Source: Leptodactylus fallax
Lineage: Eukaryota; Chordata; Amphibia; Anura; Leptodactylidae
Direction of reading: 5' to 3'
Assembly: GCA_947044405.1 (NCBI GenBank)
Contig: CAMRHE010000011.1
Span: 7,422,501-7,486,500, forward strand
Length of the DNA stretch: 64,000 nucleotides
The translations under genes were made by a program, and so were the position numbers. Shown here one piece after another: positions 58,076 through 64,000 of this stretch (positions are counted from its first letter, which is position 1; every line of letters begins with the position of its first letter). The notes under the pieces were generated by a model. That model searched no databases. It saw only the letters and a list, made by a program, of their open reading frames with translations, and was not told where the DNA came from.

Positions 58076-58376
58076 GAGCAGCAATATTGGTCAGGCGAAA
58101 ACTGCCTCATAGTAAGATTGTCATTATTGCTTACTATACAGGGAGCTTTCATCACTGAAGCTGCTGAGGTAAAGTGAAAGCTGAGCTCTGATTGGTTGCT
58201 ATGGGCAACTACACAAGTCTACCTTTGAGGCGGTTTTCATTACTGAGATGTGAGCTCCTTCAGGTCATAGTAATACTGTGTGAGGGCTGCTCTGTATTTA
58301 CTATTCATCCTATTACATCTCTTATCAGTGTCAGGTGAAGACTAAAGGGTCATAATACTAAGGACTGTTTTTTAAA
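58076..58376. other. Spacer upstream of Helitron coding region
   Basis: Non-coding. At about 58187-58209 it has TGATTGGTTGCTATGGGCAA, an inverted CCAAT box next to an imperfect palindrome GTTGCTATGGGCAAC that resembles an RFX X-box. Similar text is common in frog repeats. No gene seen. Confidence 0.4.
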
Positions 58377-59815
58377 ATGCCGCCCAAAAAACAATCATCT
58401 ATTGGGCAAGTTCATCCAAAAGCTAAGAACGCAAAATTGGGTCAAAGAGCTGAGACAAGTGAACAATGTGACTCGTGGCTTGAAAAGAAACGGATGAGAC
58501 AGGCTAAATGTAAGGTAGCTGAGACATCAGAGCAACGGGAATGTTGTCTTTACAAGAATCAGATAAGGCAGGCTGAAACAAGGAATATAGAAACATCTGA
58601 ACAAAAGGATGAAGGTTCTGAAAATGACCGCATACGACATGCAACGTGTGCAAAGATGTAGGCAGGCTGATTTGTGTTTGGAAGCATTTCACTACAACCC
58701 AATTCAAGACTATAGGTTACATCAGAAAGTCATAATTGGCAAAATGGACATAATATGCAAACATTGTCAAGCAAATAAGTTTAACTTGGAATCGCCTGGT
58801 ATGTGATGCTCAAATGGCAAAGTCAGTTTGCCACCTTTAGATCTACCTCCTGAACCACTTCTTTCATATATGTCAGGAACAACTCCCGAGTCAAAGCATT
58901 TTCTGCATAATATTAGGAGATACAATTCATCTTTCCAGATGACATCCTTTGGTACAACAGCTGGACTCCAAGAAGAAGGATTTATGCCAACTTTTAAAGT
59001 CCAGGGCCAAATATATCACAGAATTGGTTCAATGCTTCCTGTAGCAAATGAAGATCCAAAGTTTTTACAAATTTATTTTTTGGGAGACAAACAAATGCAA
59101 GCTGATAGACGTTGTGAAGCTATACTTGAGACAAAAAAGAGATTGTGTTGAATTTGCAAAGATTTTTCCAATCAGTTAGTAAACCTTTTCAAAACAGCCT
59201 TAGAAAGAATGCCACGTGATGAATATCAAGTTGTATTAAGAGCAGACAAGACACCATTTGTTGAGCATGAAAGGCGATTTAATTATCCCACTGTTAACGA
59301 AGTAGCTATTGTACTGGTTGGACAGGACTTTCAAAGCCGAGATATAATTATTCAGCGATGAAGCGACAATCTTCAACGTATTGCAGAAACACATAGATCA
59401 TATGATGCTCTGCAATATCAGATAATATTTTGGAATGGCCAAGATGGCTATCACTTTAATCTAACACAGACTGATCCCAAGACTGCTAGGCCAACCAATA
59501 AAAAAATATCAGCTATGGACTTTTATGCCTACCAAATAATGATCAGACATGGGTCTTCTAACCACATTTTACAATTTACACATTTTGTACATACGATTGA
59601 ACGAACAAAAACTTAGAGTGGATGAATACATTCATTTAAGGGATGCTGTTGCTAATGATGGAAACGTGGCTGACATTGGGCGTATGTTTATTTTACCGGC
59701 TACATTTACTGGAAGTCCCAGACATATGCATGAGTATGCTCAGGACGCCATGATATGGTCAGATATATGGTTGTCCTGATTTGTTTATTACAAATACATG
59801 TAATCCAACTTGGCC
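58377..59815 (+). pseudogene. Helitron Rep N-terminal region, broken
   Basis: Starts MPPKKQSSIGQVHPKAKNAK at 58377 with repeated RQAxxRxxETSEQ units, typical of Helitron N-termini. It then runs through several frames: LEAFHYNPIQDYRLHQKVII and CKHCQANKFNLESPGM (zinc-finger-like CxxC), MSGTTPESKHFLHNIRRYNS, FKVQGQIYHRIGSMLPVANE, then RIAETHRSYDALQYQIIFWN and GQDGYHFNLT. The frame shifts near 59525, but the VDEYIHLRDAVANDGNVADI block follows. Stops at 58659, 58804, 59149 and 59359 break it. The rolling-circle nickase HUH motif would come after 59815 and is deleted. Confidence 0.82.
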
Positions 59816-59957
59816 ATAAACAAAAACTTGTCCATTTTCAGTGTCCATATTGAAAATGGACAAGTTTATTTTACTCCCAAGAATGCCTAGGAAAGAGCTG
59901 CTCGACCACCCAATACAACATTGACAGCTTTCTTTCTCCTACGTCAAGCAGATCCAT

Positions 59958-61010
59958 TTGAAAGGACTTTGGGACAAATACAAAGAATATCTTAGTGAAG
60001 ATATTCTTAAAGTGCAAAGGAGAGTTAATCCAGACTTAGACTTAAATTTCACTGCTGACATATTCAACAAAGCCCTCTTGATGTTAGAAGAAAGGTGCAT
60101 ATCTATCAATAGTAAAACTCTAACAGAATTAGGTTTACCAGAACCAAATCGACCAGACTTTGATATTATGAACAGAGATATTCTGCAAGAAAAAAGCTAT
60201 GATTTGGAAAAATGTAAAGAATTTGTCATATTAAATAAGCCTCTTTTGGTTGATGGCCAAAGATCGGCCAATATGGCAATTATGGGTCAGATTTCCAGTG
60301 GAAATGGAGGACTATTTTTCCTAGATGCACCAGGAGGTACTGGTAAAACATTTTTAATTAATTTGCTGCTTGCAGAAATTCGCTCAAACAATGACATTGT
60401 CTTGGCTGTTGCATCATCTGGGATTGCGGCCACTCTTTTAGATGGAGGGCACACGGCTCATTCATCACTAGGATTGCCCTTTAATATAGCGCTGTCAGAA
60501 ACTCCTGTCTGTAATATCACTAAGGGCTCTGGGAAAGCTAAATTATTTGAAACTTGCAAAGTAATTGTTTGGGATGAATGTACCATGGCGCACAAGAAAG
60601 CGGTCGAGGCCCTTGATCGCACCTTGAAAGATCTGCGGGGAACCAATTGTTTAATGGGGGGAATTGTTGTAATTTTTGCAGGTGACTTCTGCCAGACGTT
60701 ACCTGTTCTTAAGGGAGCAACACCAGCGGATGAGCTGAATGCCTGTCTAAAATCTTCTTATCTGTGGATACATGTTCCGCAGCAAACTCTTACTACTAAT
60801 ATGCAGGTTCATTTGATGGGAAATACAACTGCGGACAAATTTACACACCAGCTACTATGCCTTGGAAATGACAGGTTCCCTACTGATTCCACTACTGGTC
60901 TCATTTCCTTTCCGGAACATTTTTGTGAAATTATATCTTCAGTAATGGAACTTATTGACCAAGTTTTCCCTGATATTTGGAACAATTTTAACAACCATCA
61001 GTGGCTTTGA
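59958..61010 (+). pseudogene. Helitron PIF1-like helicase with intact Walker motifs
   Basis: A 350-codon open frame, better preserved than the copy at 43397-44578. GGTGKT (Walker A) lies near 60333-60350, WDECTMAHK (Walker B, with Asp-Glu) near 60571-60597, and FAGDFCQTLPV near 60675-60707. It is joined upstream to a deletion junction (MKGLWDKYKEY, from 59970), so the N-terminus is artificial. It stops at TGA 61008, where the other copy reads TGT, and a further stretch to 61396 encodes the C-terminal part. It retains the ATP-binding core but not a complete helicase. Confidence 0.85.
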
Positions 61011-61090
61011 GAACGTGCAATCCTAGAACCTAAAAATGATAGTGTCAGCTCCATAAATCTACTAATTCAGGGAAGGCTGCGACCACATAC

Positions 61091-61396
61091 ATGTCCATTG
61101 ATTCAGTCATGGAGCGTGAACAAGCCGTAATGTATCCATTGAAGTTCCTGAATTCTGTGGAGCCTCCTGGAATGCCACTGCATAAGCTCATTTTAAAAAT
61201 AGGAGCCACAATAATTTTGCTTCGAAACCTTGACCCACCAAAAATGTGTAACAGCACAAGATTGTGCATTAAAAGTCTCATCCCCAATGTTATTGAAGCC
61301 ACTATTCTTATGGGAAACTCTAAGGGAGCAAATGTTTTCATTCTGCGTATTCCTTTGCTATCAAGCGACATGCCCTTCAATTTTAAGCGTCTGTAG
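61091..61396 (+). pseudogene. Helitron helicase C-terminal part, truncated
   Basis: MSIDSVMEREQAVMYPLKFL through LPLSSDMPFNFKRL, then a TAG where the other copy (44623-45135) reads CAG. Similarity to that copy continues only to about 61438 (ATTTGCTATGAGTATAAACA), so the last helicase motifs are missing. Confidence 0.85.
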
Positions 61397-61438
61397 TTCC
61401 CAATCTGACTTGCATTTGCTATGAGTATAAACAAAGCA

Positions 61439-61629
61439 TTAGTTATGGAGATGCGGGTCTATGTGGCCATCACAGTCAGGCTCCGCCCCCTATAAGGATT
61501 TTTTTTAAACTATTGTACTGCCCATATATCTGCTTTGTAATAGCAATTAAAAAAAAAAAAATCTAGTAAAAACGTTAGATAAGCTAAAAAAAAAGGATGA
61601 ACAAAATTTTAACTAGGGGTAACAAAATG
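61439..61629. other. Spacer with no recognised feature
   Basis: Short A/T-rich sequence between the truncated Helitron and the LTR. Contains T and A runs and no coding region. Confidence 0.4.
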
Positions 61630-62602
61630 CGCCGCAACCCAGATGGAGGAGACCGGAGAATGGGAGTTGTAGTAGCTGAGGATGTGCCACCTACTAGGCC
61701 AAACACACTCACAAACCACTCCAGCCTCACTCCTGGGCCGAACAGAGTCAAGGGGGTCCTGCAGCTCTACCGGATGGTGGTGGTGGTAGTAGTTCTTTCC
61801 CCCGGGGCGCTTCCAGTTGGAGAGGGGACCTCTCCTCTCTGAGCAAGTGTGGTATAGGTCGGAAGGGCCCTGATGTTAGTGCAGGCACGATTCAGGCAGC
61901 CAGTGGTAACAGTTGAACCAGGAAACAGTTTTTATTGAAACAACTGGAAACAAGTAATGGCAGCTTCTGAATGGGGGTAGTAGTACAATGTTCAATTTCC
62001 CCCAGCCTTGGTCCTAGGAGGATGCCCAGGGATGTTACAGGCTCTATGAATAAATCCACCACTACTCCTCCTCTCATGCTTCTCCCAGCCAGGTATACTG
62101 GGAATGGAGTCACAGGGATTCCTGACAGGAATCTGGTTACCTGAAGACAAAGCCCAAACGTGGAACTCCTGTCAGGGTCGTCTCCTGCTGCTCCTGGCAC
62201 GGCACCGAAAATGTTCAACAGCTTAGACAGCTTCTCTCCCTTGCTCAGGGCTGTCTCTAGATGAGCCTAGGGCTGATGTTATTCCTCCTTGAGGCTGTAG
62301 GCTGACAGTTGGGTCTAAGTCCAGAAGCTGGTGGCAGGGAAACTCTGCACACGTTCTCCAGCTAACTGCACACACTTGACTGAAGACCAAGTGTCGCCGG
62401 GGAGACTAGGTCTCTCTACAACTCTGCCCAGTGGCCTGTGATAGGCCAGGGCTGAACCAAGGCAAGGTTTGAACAATGCAGGGGGGAAAATACAGAGGAT
62501 AGCTACACAACAATCACATTTAACATGAAACGGAACATGCCAACACAATCCCAGAGGCACAAAAGACAAACAATTAAAAGCAGTAGCCTCCAGGATGCTG
62601 CA
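61630..62602 (-). mobile_element. Solo LTR, uninterrupted copy
   Basis: On the minus strand it runs TGCAGCATCCTGGAGG...GGTTGCGGCG, 973 bp, flanked by AATG on both sides (61626-61629 and 62603-62606). The terminal CA has become CG. AATAAA lies on the minus strand near 61930. It serves as the empty-site reference for the interrupted copy at 5175-10066: it reads through both hAT insertion points and supplies the roughly 300 bp missing there. ACTACAACTCCCATTCTCC on the minus strand near 61650-61668 resembles a ZNF143 site. Confidence 0.82.
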
Positions 62603-62606
62603 AATG

Positions 62607-63084
62607 TTACAGGACCTGTTATGAATAAAAATTCAAGACTTACCACAGAGTTAACAAGAGGCGCTCTTCTGGGGACACTGATCTGTGGAAGTATGTGTCC
62701 TGCCGTTAAATGCTGGAAGCAATGCACTGAAGCAGTTCATCATGGCTCGATACAGACATCCGCAAGTAATCAAAGAATTTGTCCGGTTGTAGACGCAGCT
62801 CCTGACACAGCGTTAAATGCATGCCACGTGACATCTGCACCAATGTTATGGGATGAACCCAGTAGTGATGAAGTCTATGCTCTCTCTCCTATTGCAGTCG
62901 CTTCCTCAGCATACACAGCATGAAGTATTCAAAACTGAAAGTGACATGAGCAGACAACATGGTTGAAAGCAGGCAGAAATTCAGTTGAAGAGCGTAGACA
63001 GGAATGATCCTCTCCTTGTGAAAGCTGGCTCCAAACGGATAAATCCTCAGATAATGATATCTATAGCATATTTATAGTCTTCTT
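62607..63084. other. Sequence with no recognised gene
   Basis: The longest frame (62525-62923, plus) starts inside the LTR and has no recognisable domain. Sequence composition looks unique. I cannot assign it. Confidence 0.4.
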
Positions 63085-63600
63085 TAACCACTTCCGGACT
63101 GTCCATAGACTATATATGTCCAGATAGTGGCAAAATCGTACAGCTGCTGAAACAAGTAACCGGCTGTAACTTCAGCCGGAGGTCCCAGAGAGAAGGCAGG
63201 GAAGACTTATTACCATCCCTGCCTTCACAATCGCTGTATACACAGCTCTCAATAAGCGCTGTATACACAGCTATGGGCGCCGCCATGTTGCAGCTGCCCT
63301 CTGACCCGGTGGTCACGTGATCCGCCGGGATCAGAGTATGTTAGAGCTGCTCTGGGTCCTACAGGACCCAGAGCAGCTCTATAATAACATGCAGGAGGCT
63401 GTATTCCTCCTGCAACTGGGGCTAAATGTACCAGCCCCAGTTACAGGGGAAATCAGCCTGTCTCCAAAGGTCTATTATGACCTTATGGGGACACAGTGTG
63501 AAAGAAAAAATTGAAAAAAAATTTATAGAAAAGTAAAAAAAAAAAAAAGCAAATAAAATAATAATAAAAAAAATAATTAAATAATACATCAAAAACACTT
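63085..63600. repeat. Hairpin-rich interspersed repeat with A-rich end
   Basis: Three consecutive near-perfect hairpins. 63343-63380 has 18-bp arms (AGAGCTGCTCTGGGTCCT) and a 2-nt loop. 63391-63413 has 8-bp arms (GCAGGAGG). 63414-63442 has 10-bp arms (AACTGGGGCT). Upstream is GTCCATAGACTATATATGTC near 63100, and downstream is an A-rich tail (63500-63590). Same architecture as 25801-26220. No coding region. Confidence 0.65.
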
Positions 63601-63642
63601 CCTTATTACAAGTTCTAGCACTACCCCCGACGACATCATACA

Positions 63643-63841
63643 CCCATGTTGCGGAAACGCAGCTTTTTTTGTTGCAGATTTTGCTGCGATTTTTTGAGCC
63701 AAAGCCAGGAGTTACAAAAGGATTGGTAAATATGTAGGAAGCTCTTATACTTCTACCTTCTGCTTAATCCACTCCTGGCTTTGGCTCAAAAAAACGCAGC
63801 AACATCTGCAACAAAAAAAAGCTGCGTTTCCGCAACGTGGG
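63643..63841. mobile_element. Palindromic MITE (GTTGCGGAAACGCAGC ends)
   Basis: The left arm GTTGCGGAAACGCAGCTTTT...TGAGCCAAAGCCAGGAGT is the reverse complement of the right arm CACTCCTGGCTTTGGCTCA...GCTGCGTTTCCGCAAC. Arms are about 75 bp around a 45-bp loop. One arm also occurs near 25540-25590, and the end GTGGGGCCTTAG is shared with 524-1072. Confidence 0.82.
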
Positions 63842-63855
63842 GCCTTAGACTTAGA

Positions 63856-64000
63856 CCATTGCCCTTGAACTGTATGACTTGGGTCAAACGTTTTGGATAT
63901 CCTTCCACAAGATTCTCACAATAGTTGGTAGGAATTTGGGCTCATTCCTCCTGACAGAACTGGTGTAACTGAGCCATGTTTGTAGGCCGCCTTGCTCACA
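63856..64000 (-). pseudogene. Tc1 transposase C-terminus fragment (cut by window edge)
   Basis: Minus-strand reading gives AQLHQFCQEE, then a TGA where Tc1 proteins have Trp, then AQIPTNYCENLVEGYPKRLT and QVIQFKGN, the usual end of a Tc1 transposase just before ATKY. The sequence changes to MITE text at 63855, so the last residues and terminal repeat are missing. The upstream part is outside the window. Confidence 0.8.

Larger units (their letters stand above)
56973..61438 (+). mobile_element. Helitron relic, longer copy with internal deletions
   Basis: A likely 5' end TCTATATACAG at 56973 (Helitrons begin TC after a host A) followed by a tandemly repeated leader, then Rep (58377-59815) and helicase (59958-61396) coding relics. 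Compared with the copy at 41968-45400 it lacks the middle of Rep (deletions at about 59816 and 59970) and is cut at about 61438 before the protein's end. Neither copy contains the HUH region. The 5' boundary is inferred. Confidence 0.7.

Noticed and set aside
57301..58084. Cys/Val-rich open frames on the minus strand
   Set aside because: Product of CA-rich simple sequence; composition explains the residues.
62525..62923. 132-codon open frame after the solo LTR
   Set aside because: It begins inside the LTR, crosses its target duplication and has no recognisable domain; most likely chance.

Overview
This is a eukaryotic, almost certainly anuran amphibian, repeat-dense region. I found no convincing host gene and no rRNA or functional tRNA gene. 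The evidence for a frog-like genome is the mix of many Tc1-like DNA transposons, several hAT families, Harbinger, Helitron, L1, an endogenous retrovirus fragment, a tRNA-derived SINE, TTAA-flanked MITEs with a TTAAAGGGGTTGTCC-type end, and long palindromic MITEs. The species cannot be named from the sequence.

Layout. 1-3034: the tail of a Tc1 element, palindromic MITEs and a broken Tc1 (1408-2994). 3211-4553: a non-autonomous hAT with a perfect 8-bp target duplication. 4829 to about 15260 reads best as one degenerate autonomous hAT on the minus strand. It is split by a SINE, by a solo LTR (5175-10066, which itself holds two hATs, one of them holding three MITEs), and by a Tc1. 16194-25406: a second relic of the same hAT, interrupted and followed by five Tc1 elements packed end to end, several next to TA microsatellites. 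26370-27860: a third relic of that hAT. 28000-33870: AT-rich, with an hAT MITE and a scrap of LINE reverse transcriptase. 33873-35441: a Tc1 nearly identical to the one at 18505. 35470-40265: L1 5' region and ORF1, split by a 3.6-kb hAT. 40286-41967: remains of an endogenous retrovirus, joined directly to a Helitron (41968 to about 45400). 45653-48660: a Harbinger transposase gene split by an hAT that contains another hAT. 48716-50340: a Tc1. 50345 to about 56970: an L1 on the minus strand, split by an intact Tc1. 56973-61438: a second Helitron. 61630-62602: an uninterrupted copy of the solo LTR. 62607-64000: hairpin-rich repeats and a final Tc1 fragment.

Two transposase genes appear intact: 18880-19896 (338 aa, DD35E spacing) and 51086-52114 (342 aa, DD34E). 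All other coding regions are broken. The Tc1 elements fall into three catalytic-spacing groups (DD34E, DD35E, DD38E).

The most unusual structure is a cassette with no obvious coding function. It consists of a roughly 40-nt near-perfect hairpin (TATTATACT...GGGGTCT, loop, AGACCCC...AGTATAATA), usually in pairs around a GC-rich segment with a GGTGAGT splice-donor-like motif, next to a roughly 30-bp minisatellite. It occurs 11 times in good form (plus two decayed) and lies inside elements of four hAT families that have different termini.
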